This document shows positions 19,502-28,254 of a stretch of DNA of 64,000 nt, in pieces (within the stretch, counting starts at the first letter, position 1; each line of letters begins with the position of its first letter). The position numbers and the translations under genes are program-made. Location of the stretch: positions 714,001 to 778,000 of the forward strand of contig CP018227.1 of the NCBI GenBank assembly GCA_016865035.1, written 5' to 3'. This DNA comes from Kordiimonadales bacterium IMCC3096 (GTDB lineage: Bacteria; Pseudomonadota; Alphaproteobacteria; Minwuiales; Minwuiaceae). The notes under the pieces are model-generated. The model did not search any database, was not told the origin of the DNA, and was given only the letters and a program-made list of their open reading frames with translations.

Positions 19502-21100
19502 ATGGAATTCATCGAATGGTTCCTTGACGACCACCTGTACGACTATCTCGGCGCCTACATGTTCCTGGCACTGGCCCTGACCCTGTTCACGGGCCTGCCT
19601 GTCGCCTTCGCCCTCGGCGGCATTTCCCTGCTGTTCGGTCTGGTCGGCATCTATCTGGAGATCATCGACTTCGCGGTCTTCTTCCAGGTCATCAACCGGG
19701 TCTGGGGCGGCGATGGCGCGTCCGGGGCGATCCAGAACCCCATACTTGTCGCCATTCCCTGCTTCGTCTTCATGGGGACGATGCTGGAACGGTCGCAGGT
19801 GGCGGCCGATCTGCTGCACATCCTGCAGGTGATGCTGAAACGCGTCCCCGGCGGTCTGGCGCTCTCGATCACCGCAATGGGCACGATCATGGCCGCAACC
19901 ACAGGCATCATCGGTGCCTCGGTCGTGATGATGACGCTGCTGGCATTGCCGACGATGATCAACCGCGGCTACGAGCATGCGCTGGCGACAGGCACGATCG
20001 CCGCCAGCGCCACACTCGGCATCCTGATCCCGCCGTCGATCATGCTGGTGCTGATGGCCAATCTGCTGGCGGTATCCGTGGGCAACCTGTTCATCGGTGC
20101 CGTCTTGCCGGGTCTCCTGCTGTCAGGCCTCTATTTCGCCTACATCATGACGCGGGCCACCCTGAACCCGAAATGCGCACCGCCGCTGCCTGACGAACTC
20201 ATCCAGGTGGATCCGACGAAGCGGGCCAATGTCATCCGTTTCTTCGCCTACGTCGGCGCGATACTGGTTGCCATGTACCTGCTGGAACAGCTCGGACTGG
20301 ACCAGATCAACTGGAGCCTGCTGGCATTCCTGGCGATCTTCGTGGTCGCCATGTGGGTAGGCCGAAAGGAAGGCAACACCATTTTCGGTGGCATCCTGAA
20401 GGGCTTCGTGCCGCCGATCTTCCTGATCATGATGGTGCTGGGTTCGATCTTTGCCGGCTGGGCGACGCCCACGGAGGCCGCCGGCATCGGTGCCTTCGGC
20501 AGCATGGTTCTGGCCTGGTTCAACCGCACGCTGAGCTGGAGTGTGATGCGCGAGGTCTGTCACCGGACCGGCCTGACGACCGCGATGATCTTCTTCATCT
20601 TCGTTGGTGCCACGGCCTTCTCGACCGTGTTCCGCAACGTCTATGGCGAGGACCTGATCATCGAGTTCATCGAGTGGCTGGAGCTCGGTCCCTGGCCGCT
20701 GCTGTTCCTGCTGATGTTCACCGTGTTCATCATGGGCTTCTTCTTCGATTTCCTTGAGATCACACTGATCATCCTTCCGGTGTTCTCCCCCGTAATCCGG
20801 GCGTTCGCACCGGAGTTCGCCGGACATCTGGGACTGGAGGGGCTGCCCTTCCAGCAGGTGCAGGATCAGGTGATCTACTGGTTTGCCATACTTGTGGCGG
20901 TGAACCTGCAGACATCGTTCCTGACACCTCCATTCGGATTTGCGCTCTTCTACATGAAGGGCGTGGCGCCGAAGGAAGTGAAGATGCAGGACATCTACAA
21001 GGGCATCATCCCCTTCGTGATGCTGCAGCTCGTCGGCCTCGGCTTCGTCGTGCTGTTCCCGCAGATCACGCTCTGGCTGCCAAATCTGATGTTGCAATGA
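19502..21100 (+). CDS. TRAP transporter large permease (DctM)
   Basis: 532-aa ion-coupled translocation subunit with about 12 helices. Features include TGLPVAFALGGISLLFG near the N-terminus, the FVFMGTMLERS loop, ASATLGILIPPSIMLVLM and GWATPTEAAGIGAFG, all hallmarks of DctM. It is slightly longer than usual (about 430-450 aa), owing to a loop near residues 220-265. It is probably translationally linked to dctQ and is followed by a strong terminator. Confidence 0.93.
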   Translation: MEFIEWFLDDHLYDYLGAYMFLALALTLFTGLPVAFALGGISLLFGLVGIYLEIIDFAVFFQVINRVWGGDGASGAIQNPILVAIPCFVFMGTMLERSQVAADLLHILQVMLKRVPGGLALSITAMGTIMAATTGIIGASVVMMTLLALPTMINRGYEHALATGTIAASATLGILIPPSIMLVLMANLLAVSVGNLFIGAVLPGLLLSGLYFAYIMTRATLNPKCAPPLPDELIQVDPTKRANVIRFFAYVGAILVAMYLLEQLGLDQINWSLLAFLAIFVVAMWVGRKEGNTIFGGILKGFVPPIFLIMMVLGSIFAGWATPTEAAGIGAFGSMVLAWFNRTLSWSVMREVCHRTGLTTAMIFFIFVGATAFSTVFRNVYGEDLIIEFIEWLELGPWPLLFLLMFTVFIMGFFFDFLEITLIILPVFSPVIRAFAPEFAGHLGLEGLPFQQVQDQVIYWFAILVAVNLQTSFLTPPFGFALFYMKGVAPKEVKMQDIYKGIIPFVMLQLVGLGFVVLFPQITLWLPNLMLQ

Positions 21101-21124
21101 CGCTGCTTCAGTACTGAAACGGCC

Positions 21125-21156
21125 CCGGCCCGCGCTTCATCGGAAGCGCGGGCCGG
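21125..21156 (+). terminator. Terminator of the TRAP operon
   Basis: A 14-bp perfect stem (CCGGCCCGCGCTTC with its complement) with an ATCG tetraloop, followed by TTTCG, 25 bp after the dctM stop. The symmetric stem may also serve the opposing membrane-protein gene. Confidence 0.75.
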
Positions 21157-21220
21157 TTTCGTCTGGTGTGACTGCCGTGGAGCCGGGACGCCAGCTGAAA
21201 CGGGGTCCTGGCGTGTTGCC

Positions 21221-21718
21221 CTACTTCTCCGGTGGCGGATGGTCGCCGCGCACCGCGTCACCCCATTCGTCGAGCAGCCGCTTGCGTTGCGAAACCGCCC
21301 TGGAGCGCAGGCGGGCGCTGGCAATATCGACCCAGGCCCGGGCAATGAAGGGCGCGGCGAACAGCAGGGCGAAACCGATGGCGCATGCGGCCAGGTTGAT
21401 CAGCATGTACTCAGGATCGACCATCAGGCGGAATGCACCGTCGAAGGTCCCGTCACCGCTCCAGTGCGCCACGATCCCGGGCAATGCACCGGAAAGGTTC
21501 ATGCCGAAGACCGTCGCCATGGCCCCTGGCACACGCAGCATGCGGGTCATGGCGAGCAGCAGGGTCGGCAGCATGTAGATCATCATCAGGGCAAAGGTTG
21601 CCGGCGCGACGGGCAGCAGCAGAAGGGAGCCGAACATCAGCAGCAGCGTGGTCCTGCCGCCACTCTCCCGTTTGGCCTTCTTCGCCTTCGGATTGGCATC
21701 TGCTGTCGCGGCACTCAC
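21221..21718 (-). CDS. Small multi-pass membrane protein of unknown function, coupled to a pseudokinase
   Basis: 165 aa from an inferred GTG start at 21718 whose GTGA overlaps the upstream pseudokinase stop. It has a basic N-terminus (KAKKAKRESGGR), two hydrophobic segments near residues 22-60 (LLLMFGSLLLLPV and FALMMIYMLPTLLLA), a polar loop, and further hydrophobic segments near 105-130 (LINLAACAIGFALLF). The C-terminal tail is charged. I do not recognise a family. The overlap suggests stoichiometric synthesis with the pseudokinase, which also ends in a membrane helix, so the two may form one complex. Confidence 0.75.
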   Translation of the reverse strand: MSAATADANPKAKKAKRESGGRTTLLLMFGSLLLLPVAPATFALMMIYMLPTLLLAMTRMLRVPGAMATVFGMNLSGALPGIVAHWSGDGTFDGAFRLMVDPEYMLINLAACAIGFALLFAAPFIARAWVDIASARLRSRAVSQRKRLLDEWGDAVRGDHPPPEK

Positions 21719-23730
21719 AGGATCGCCTCCATCGAGAAGTAGAAGACTGTCAGGAAGCAGACCGAAAGGCTGAACATCTGCGCGTAGCGATAGCCGCGAT
21801 GCATCGCCAGTGCGCGCTGTCCGGGACCGAATTCAGAAAGCTGGGCGATGACATGCTCCAGATGATTGTACTGGGCCACCGCCTGCTCGAACTCGGCCTT
21901 GTCCTGGTCCAGGGTCCGGAGAAGGTCCAGTTCCGCCAGCAGGGCCGACAGGTCGCCGCGCTTGACCAGGCTCTCGATCTTCTTCTCGACCACCATGCGC
22001 CGCACCCTGCTCTGCAGCGTCTTTGTCACCGGCCCGAGAGCGCTGGCGAAAGCCCGCGTGATTCCCGGCACCGGGACCCGGTGATGCATCTCCTGCAGTT
22101 CAGCCATGAACCGGGCCGCCCGGATCAGCCCGTCGATACCCTTGTCACCGTTGGGTATCGTCCGCAGGCTGCGTTCCAGCCGCCGGTCATGCGCTGCCAG
22201 GAAAGCGGCCGAGTGCTGGGCCAGCGCAAAGTCCGCATCGGCATCGTCCGAGAGCTTGCGATCCAGGGCCGACATCAGTTCGCCCGGCGTGCGCGGCATC
22301 TCCGACATGACTTCCGGGCCGAGACAGGGCTGGCGCTGCAGCAATTCGTAGAGCACCCGCTCAACCCCGAAGCCGACACGACCTGATTCCTTGGCGACGG
22401 CACGGATCCGCGTCAGGATATTGGCCGGCAGCCCGGCACGCACCGCCCGTCCGCCAACCCGAAGCCATTCATCCAGCAGCGAAGAGTTCACCAGACGCGC
22501 AAAGTCATCGCGCCAGTCCGCATCGTTGCTCGTGAAGGCATGCCAGAGACCGCCAGCCAGACCGGAGCTGGTGCAGTTGACCGAGCGATACCGGATCGGT
22601 CCCCCCGGATCGAGCGCCAGAATGGATCGGCAGACCAGATCCGCCTTCTCCTCCTTCGTGACCGACTTCGTCTGGGAAACCAGTTCCAGGCCACGCCGAA
22701 CGATGTCAGCCCCCGCCTCATCCACCAGAATATTGCGCAGCCATTTCTCGACACGCCCGTTCAGGATCAGGGCAACGGCATCCTCCGGGTTCTTCTGGAT
22801 CGCCTGGGCGAGAAGCTGCGGCGAGAAGAACTCGGCATCGCGGAAGATGAAGGGACGCGTGGCGCGTCGACCGCCGCCCGACGGGCGCGGCATGTCGAAG
22901 ATGCCGTTCATCCAGCGGTTCAGGTCATCATGGGTCCAGCGCCGGTCATCCTCGTCGCGCAGGCTGCCCGCGAACATCACCTGGATGGCGGTGGCGAACT
23001 TGCGCCGCTTCAGCAGCACATCGTACGACCCGCGCAGGACACGTTGGGCATAGAGCTCGTCCGGCTTCATCCCCCTGGCGGGCTGTTCGCCCGTCAGCAT
23101 CTGGAAAACGGAGACGGCGAAGGCAAAGACGTCGTCACAAGACAGGCCGTCACCGCGTCCCGTCTGCTGGGCCAGCTGGATGCCGATGGGTTCGAACACG
23201 GGTGGCTGATACATCCCCGGCAGGCCAACCAGGCACTGGTCCAGCAGGATGTCCCCGCCACGGGTCAGCAGGATGGTCTCGGGCCGGATGCTGCGATGGA
23301 CCAGGCCGCGTTGCTGCAGTTCCTGCATCGCGGGTATCAGCCCGGGAATGATCGTGCCCATCAGGTCCGCTTCGCGCACTTTCGGCATGCCCTGCATGAC
23401 GGGAATTGCGGACCGGTGATTGAACACGATGGCCCCGACATGCTTGCCATTGCCCTGGCGCAGGATGCCGGACGCCTGTGGTCCGCGCATGCGTTTCAGG
23501 GGCTTCTCCTGCAACACCGCGACCATGTCGTGGCGCACGAAGGTGTCCGGCGGAGTCAGCAGGGCAAACAGGTCCGCATCCGGATCCTGCTTGTCCTTCA
23601 CCATGCAGGCCTGGGCGTCGGGCCGGGACAGCTGGGACAGGGGCTGGTCCGTCCGGATGAGGTAACGTCCCTCCAGAATCAGCCCATGCCCGTCGTCAGT
23701 GATCGGTCCCTCGCTGATCTTTGCCATCAT
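21715..23730 (-). CDS. Protein-kinase-like protein lacking catalytic residues, membrane-anchored
   Basis: 671 aa from ATG 23730; an upstream TTG at 23757 is in frame but unlikely. The N-terminal 260 residues follow a Hanks-type kinase C-lobe, but the catalytic loop reads HRSIRPETILL instead of HRDxKPxN (residues 145-155). The DFG position reads DQC (164-166), and no clear VAIK lysine is visible. Subdomain IX is preserved as DDVFAFAVSVFQMLTGEQP. A long alpha-helical, Arg-rich C-terminal region with coiled-coil character (near 580-640) is followed by a final hydrophobic helix (SLSVCFLTVFYF). It is probably a scaffold or nucleotide sensor rather than an enzyme. Coupled to the membrane-protein gene after it. 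Confidence 0.82.
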   Translation of the reverse strand: MMAKISEGPITDDGHGLILEGRYLIRTDQPLSQLSRPDAQACMVKDKQDPDADLFALLTPPDTFVRHDMVAVLQEKPLKRMRGPQASGILRQGNGKHVGAIVFNHRSAIPVMQGMPKVREADLMGTIIPGLIPAMQELQQRGLVHRSIRPETILLTRGGDILLDQCLVGLPGMYQPPVFEPIGIQLAQQTGRGDGLSCDDVFAFAVSVFQMLTGEQPARGMKPDELYAQRVLRGSYDVLLKRRKFATAIQVMFAGSLRDEDDRRWTHDDLNRWMNGIFDMPRPSGGGRRATRPFIFRDAEFFSPQLLAQAIQKNPEDAVALILNGRVEKWLRNILVDEAGADIVRRGLELVSQTKSVTKEEKADLVCRSILALDPGGPIRYRSVNCTSSGLAGGLWHAFTSNDADWRDDFARLVNSSLLDEWLRVGGRAVRAGLPANILTRIRAVAKESGRVGFGVERVLYELLQRQPCLGPEVMSEMPRTPGELMSALDRKLSDDADADFALAQHSAAFLAAHDRRLERSLRTIPNGDKGIDGLIRAARFMAELQEMHHRVPVPGITRAFASALGPVTKTLQSRVRRMVVEKKIESLVKRGDLSALLAELDLLRTLDQDKAEFEQAVAQYNHLEHVIAQLSEFGPGQRALAMHRGYRYAQMFSLSVCFLTVFYFSMEAIL

Positions 23731-23903
23731 GCCCTGCGAACGCGGTTGTCGGATCAATGGAGAACGGGGTCTCCCGGTTGCGTCGCAGTCTCTTCGATCA
23801 AGCTGAATGAAGGGTTAAGGCTGGCTTCCGGAACTGTTGACCGGCAGTCATTTGATGGTCAGCATGACGGCAATCAAGAAACTTGCAAATCTGGGAGACA
23901 ATC

Positions 23904-24980
23904 ATGGCGACAAGGCATCTCTACACCCTTCCGGTGGAGCAGACCCAGTGGCATTTCGACGGTGCCACGGAGATCAATTTCACCTGGGAATATGATGACG
24001 AGCGGGAAACGCTGCTGCAGCTCTACGACAAGGGCAAGAAGCAGCAGTGGGATGCGGCGGAGCGCATTGACTGGTCGGAGGAAGTGGACTGGGACAACCC
24101 CATGTCGCTGCCCGACGAAAGCATTGCCATCTTCGGGTCCGACGCCTGGAACAAGATGAACGACAAGAACAAGGCGGAAGTGCGCCGTCACCTGCAGTCG
24201 GGCACCATCAGCCAGTTCCTGCACGGTGAGCAGGGTGCCCTGATCGCCACGGCGAAGATCGTCGCCACGGTGCCGGATGCGGATTCCAAGTTCTACGCTG
24301 CGACGCAGGTGATGGACGAGGCGCGGCATGTGGAGGCCTTTTCCCGCCTGCTGCACGAGAAGGTGCAGCTTGCCTATCCGATCACGCCCGGCCTGAAGAC
24401 CCTGCTGGAACAGGGCCTGACCGACCGTCGCTGGGACATGACCTATCTGACCATGCAGATCCTGATCGAGGGGCTGGCGCTGGCCGCGTTCCAGCGGCTG
24501 CGCGATCAGGCCGGCAACACGCTGGCCCAGGCCGTCAACGCCTATGTCATGCAGGACGAGGCCCGGCACGTGGCCTTCGGGCGGCTGGCACTGCGCGACT
24601 ACTATCCGCAACTGAGCGACGCCGAGCGCAAGGAGCGCGAGGAATTCGTGGTCGAAGCCTGCTACCACATGCGTGACCGTTTCCTGCAGACCGAGGTCTG
24701 GGAGAATATCGGCTTCTCACAGGCCGAGATCGCCAAGGTCGTCGACAAGAGCGAGGTCATGGGCCAGTTCCGCCAGCGCCTGTTCACCCGCATCGTGCCG
24801 ACCGTGAAGGACATCGGCCTCTGGGGCGAGGGTGTCCGCAAGGCCTACAACGACATGGGCGTGATCCAGTATTCGGAGATCGATGCCGAAGCCCTGCTGG
24901 AACATGACAACAAGGTTGCCGAGGACTTCGACGCGAAGAAGTTCGTCGAGCGCGAGGTCGGGGTGGCGGCGGCCGAATAG
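23904..24980 (+). CDS. Ferritin-like diiron protein (AurF/R2-like)
   Basis: 358 aa with a four-helix carboxylate-bridged diiron signature. A glutamate lies in FLHGEQGAL, the first ExxH in MDEARHVEAFSR, a third-helix glutamate in ILIEGLALAAF and the second ExxH in QDEARHVAFGR. This E/ExxH/E/ExxH set is shared by R2-like oxidases, AurF-type N-oxygenases and other ferritin-like monooxygenases; which one applies cannot be told. GGGAG precedes ATG 23904. No reductase or ferredoxin gene is adjacent, so its electron donor is unknown. Confidence 0.85.
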   Translation: MATRHLYTLPVEQTQWHFDGATEINFTWEYDDERETLLQLYDKGKKQQWDAAERIDWSEEVDWDNPMSLPDESIAIFGSDAWNKMNDKNKAEVRRHLQSGTISQFLHGEQGALIATAKIVATVPDADSKFYAATQVMDEARHVEAFSRLLHEKVQLAYPITPGLKTLLEQGLTDRRWDMTYLTMQILIEGLALAAFQRLRDQAGNTLAQAVNAYVMQDEARHVAFGRLALRDYYPQLSDAERKEREEFVVEACYHMRDRFLQTEVWENIGFSQAEIAKVVDKSEVMGQFRQRLFTRIVPTVKDIGLWGEGVRKAYNDMGVIQYSEIDAEALLEHDNKVAEDFDAKKFVEREVGVAAAE

Positions 24981-25085
24981 ACCGCCCGCACCGCATCGCG
25001 AAACCTTTTCCGGGGGCGTCCGCAGACTTGTGCTGTGGGCGCCTTTCCGTTGTTATCGACTGAACCTGCCTGCCGGAGTCCTGCC

Positions 25086-25952
25086 ATGACCTACACCAGC
25101 CTTGTCCTTTCCGTGACCGATCACGTCGCCTTGGTCGAACTCGACCGGCCGGAAAAGATGAACGCCATGAACCGGGCCTTCTGGCAGGAGATGGTGGATG
25201 TGTTCGCGGAGATCGGGGAGCGGACGGATGTGCGCTGCGTGGTGATCTCGGGCCGTGGCCGGCATTTCACCTCCGGCCTCGACCTGCAGGATTTCGCCAC
25301 GCTGTTCCAGTCGAACAGCAAGGCCGAACCGGCGCGGGAGCGGCATCGCCTGCGCCGCACGGTGCTGGAGATGCAGGAGACATTCAACGTCATCGAACGC
25401 TGCCAGGTCCCGGTGCTGGCCGCGATCCACGGAGCCTGCATCGGTGGCGGCGTTGACCTGATCACCGCCTGTGACTGCCGCTACGCCAGCGCCGATGCCT
25501 TCATCGCGATTCAGGAAATCAATATCGGCATGGCCGCCGATGTCGGCACGCTGCAGCGCCTGCCGCATCTGATCCCGCAGGGGGTGGCGCGGGAACTGGC
25601 CTTCACCGGCCGGCGCATGCCCGCATCGGAGGCGATGCGCCATGGCCTGCTGAACGAGGTCTTTGACGATCAGGCAGCCATGATGGCGCATGTCATGGAT
25701 GTCGCGAAACAGATCGCCGCCCGCTCCCCGCTCGCCATGGCAGGCGTGAAGGAGATGCTGAACTATGCCCGCGATCACTCGGTATCGGATGCGCTGAACT
25801 ATGTCGCCACCTGGAACGCGGCGATGCTGATCGGCGACGATGTCCCGACCGCCATCCAGGCCCAGATGGCAAAGCAGGAAGCCGGCTTCGCCGACCTTGA
25901 GGCCCCTGCCAATATCGTGCAGCGCAAGGGCCATCGGTCCGGCACGCTGTGA
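25086..25952 (+). CDS. Enoyl-CoA hydratase/isomerase, dienoyl-CoA isomerase-like
   Basis: 288-aa crotonase. Oxyanion-hole segments are SGRGRHFTSGLDL and HGACIGGGVDLI. The active-site run QEINIGMAADVGTLQRLP matches the delta3,5-delta2,4-dienoyl-CoA isomerase (ECH1) branch, whose catalytic acids are a Glu and an Asp in this stretch. The likely role is rearranging double bonds during beta-oxidation of unsaturated acyl-CoA. Its stop overlaps the GTG start of an ABC ATPase gene. Confidence 0.88.
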   Translation: MTYTSLVLSVTDHVALVELDRPEKMNAMNRAFWQEMVDVFAEIGERTDVRCVVISGRGRHFTSGLDLQDFATLFQSNSKAEPARERHRLRRTVLEMQETFNVIERCQVPVLAAIHGACIGGGVDLITACDCRYASADAFIAIQEINIGMAADVGTLQRLPHLIPQGVARELAFTGRRMPASEAMRHGLLNEVFDDQAAMMAHVMDVAKQIAARSPLAMAGVKEMLNYARDHSVSDALNYVATWNAAMLIGDDVPTAIQAQMAKQEAGFADLEAPANIVQRKGHRSGTL

Positions 25953-26746
25953 GCCCGGCACCGGACATGTCCCCGATCCTGTCCATTGCCGGGGTCAGCC
26001 ACCACTACGGCGCGAAGCAGGCATTGAACGACGTCAGCTTCGAGGTCCGGAAGGGGTCTTTTGCCCTGCTGCTTGGTCCCAACGGGGCGGGGAAGTCGAC
26101 CCTCTATACCCTGCTTACGCAGTTGCTGCCCCTGCAGGCCGGGCGCATCGCCATCGCCGGACACGACATTTCGACCGCCCCCCGCGCCGCGCTGGCCGGG
26201 CTTGGCATCGTGTTCCAGGCCCAGACGCTGGATCTCGACCTGTCCGTCGAACAGAACCTGCGCTACTTCGCCCGCCTGCGGGGCATGAGCGGCAAGGACG
26301 CCAGCCGCCGCATCGACGCGCAGCTGGAACGCCTGTCCCTGAGTGACCGGCGAAGAGACCGGGTGCGGGCGCTGAATGGCGGTCACCGGCGGCGGCTGGA
26401 GATCGCGCGCGCCCTGCTGCACCAGCCGCAGGTGCTGCTGCTGGACGAGCCCACCGTCGGTCTGGACATTCCGACCCGCCAGCGCATTGTCGATGATGTG
26501 CATGACCTTGCCAGCGACGGACAGGCGACCGTTCTCTGGGCCACGCATCTGATCGACGAGGCCCGGGCCGGCGACCGCATCGTGCTGCTGCATCAGGGGG
26601 CGGTGCGGACGCAGGGGGAGGCGCGTGCCCTGCTGGACGAACATGACTGCGACGACCTGGCCACGCTGTTCAACCAGCTGACCGAACGCAAGCCACAGGC
26701 CCCGCTGAAGGGCCTGACCCGGCAGGATGCGGGAGGGGCGGCATGA
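25949..26746 (+). CDS. ABC transporter ATPase of an ABC-2 exporter
   Basis: 265 aa. Walker A is GPNGAGKST, the signature is the variant LNGGHRRRLEIARAL (instead of LSGGQ), Walker B is VLLLDEPTVGLD and the H-loop lies in LWATHLIDEA. The variant signature and the LWATHLIDE run recall the ATPases paired with PQQ-alcohol-dehydrogenase-linked exporters (PedABC type), but no PQQ gene is visible here. GTG 25949 overlaps the crotonase stop; ATG 25967 is an alternative start. The permease start overlaps its stop. Confidence 0.9.
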   Translation: MSPAPDMSPILSIAGVSHHYGAKQALNDVSFEVRKGSFALLLGPNGAGKSTLYTLLTQLLPLQAGRIAIAGHDISTAPRAALAGLGIVFQAQTLDLDLSVEQNLRYFARLRGMSGKDASRRIDAQLERLSLSDRRRDRVRALNGGHRRRLEIARALLHQPQVLLLDEPTVGLDIPTRQRIVDDVHDLASDGQATVLWATHLIDEARAGDRIVLLHQGAVRTQGEARALLDEHDCDDLATLFNQLTERKPQAPLKGLTRQDAGGAA

Positions 26747-27552
26747 CCAATCACTGGCTGCGCTGCATGCATGGAATCCTGATCCGGGAGACCCTGCGCT
26801 TCTTCCAGCAGCGGGAGCGGTTTCTGGCGGCACTGGTGCGCCCGCTGGTCTGGCTGATCGTCTTCGCCGCCGGATTCCGTACCGCGCTGGGCCTGTCGAT
26901 CATCGATCCCTACACGACATACATCCCCTACGAGGTCTACATCGTGCCCGGGCTGGCGGCGATGGTGATCCTGTTCAACGGCATGCAGAGTTCGCTGTCG
27001 CTGGTCTATGACCGGGAAATGGGGTCGATGCGGATGCTGCTGACGACGCCGCTGCCGCGCTGGTACCTGATCTTCTGCCGCCTGCTGGCCGGATCCTTCG
27101 TCTCCATCCTGCAGGTCTACGCCTTCCTGCTGATCGCGCTGGCCTTTGGCGTCGATCTGCCCGTCAGCGGCCTGATCGCGGTGCTGCCGTCGCTGCTGCT
27201 GGGCGGGCTGATGCTGGGCAGCCTCGGTCTGGTGCTGGCTGCCGCCATCAAGCAACTGGAGAACTTCGCCGGGATCATGAACTTCGTCATCTTCCCGATG
27301 TTCTTCCTGTCTTCCGCGCTCTATCCGCTGTGGAAGATGCAGGAAACCAGCGAGACGCTCTACTGGATCTGCCAGATCAATCCCTTCACCCATGTGGTGG
27401 AATTCATCCGCTTCTCGCTCTATTGGCAGGCGGCGCCCGCACACCTGGGCTGGTCCCTGCTGGCCTTCGTGCTGTTCGCCGGTGCGGCGCTGTGGATCTA
27501 TTCCCCCGCACGTGGTCTGCGGGGCGGGGGCGGCGGTCCGCCGGGGCGTTGA
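26743..27552 (+). CDS. ABC-2-type transporter permease
   Basis: 269 aa with six hydrophobic segments. The N-terminal cytosolic part (GILIRETLRFFQQRERF) leads into VRPLVWLIVFAAGFR. NGMQSSLSLVYDREMGSMRM is the conserved ABC-2 cytosolic loop and MNFVIFPMFFLSSALYPL is the re-entrant region. A GGGAGGGG ribosome site lies within the ATPase gene, and ATGA overlap couples the two. The cargo is unknown. The last residues are Gly/Arg-rich. Confidence 0.9.
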   Translation: MTNHWLRCMHGILIRETLRFFQQRERFLAALVRPLVWLIVFAAGFRTALGLSIIDPYTTYIPYEVYIVPGLAAMVILFNGMQSSLSLVYDREMGSMRMLLTTPLPRWYLIFCRLLAGSFVSILQVYAFLLIALAFGVDLPVSGLIAVLPSLLLGGLMLGSLGLVLAAAIKQLENFAGIMNFVIFPMFFLSSALYPLWKMQETSETLYWICQINPFTHVVEFIRFSLYWQAAPAHLGWSLLAFVLFAGAALWIYSPARGLRGGGGGPPGR

Positions 27553-27752
27553 TGCCAGCCCGGTCAAACGGCTGAACCAGCCAGTCCTGCGTCAGATCCT
27601 TCCCTGCATATCGGCTCTTGCGCCGGCAGACCCTGGCCGATTCCCTGACGCGCCGACGGAACAGCGAATGTGACAGGACAAACCGCTGGCCCCCTTCCCC
27701 TGCCCGGCCCGGCCTGTCATCATTCCTTCACACTGTTGCAAGGGGGTTGCTG

Positions 27753-28157
27753 ATGGGAGAGGTGGTCAATCTCGACGACTACAGTACCGAAGCCCGGCGG
27801 GGACGTGCATCCGTGCCGGGCGCAACAAGACAGTCAGGAAACAGCGCCGGCACCATGGATGTCTGTTTCGACCGGCGGGAACTCGGTCGCATCCTGAATG
27901 TCTATGGCAACATGGTGGCGAACGGCCACTGGCGCGACTACGCCATCGCCCACGGGCCGGAGCAGGCGACATTCGCCGTCTTCCAGCGCGCAGCCGAATC
28001 GCCGCTGTTCCGCATCACCAAGACCCCGAAACTGGACCGCAAGCAGGGTGCCTTTCAGGTACTCTCCCGCGACGGCCGCGTGCTGAAACGGGGCCATGAC
28101 CTCGATGCAGTGCTGCGTGTCTTCGACAGCCGTCGTTTCAGCGTGGTGGACGACTGA
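27753..28157 (+). CDS. DUF2794-family protein
   Basis: 134-aa soluble protein. After a variable N-terminus of about 35 residues, the family core runs VCFDRRELGRILNVYGNMV, then WRDYAIAHGPEQATFAVFQR, RITKTPKLDRKQGAFQVLS and GRVLKRGHDLDAVLRVFDS. This is the alphaproteobacterial DUF2794 pattern; its function is unknown. ATG 27753 is chosen because AGGGGG lies about eight bases upstream. A nearly gene-free 200 bp precedes it and nothing there is recognisable. Confidence 0.85.
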   Translation: MGEVVNLDDYSTEARRGRASVPGATRQSGNSAGTMDVCFDRRELGRILNVYGNMVANGHWRDYAIAHGPEQATFAVFQRAAESPLFRITKTPKLDRKQGAFQVLSRDGRVLKRGHDLDAVLRVFDSRRFSVVDD

Positions 28158-28254
28158 ACAACGTGGCAGGGTGCATTGCCTGATACGGACCATCCAAGGT
28201 CCGGCGGCAAGGCTGTGCGAAAACGGCACTCACGATCGGGGAGGATGGATCGGC

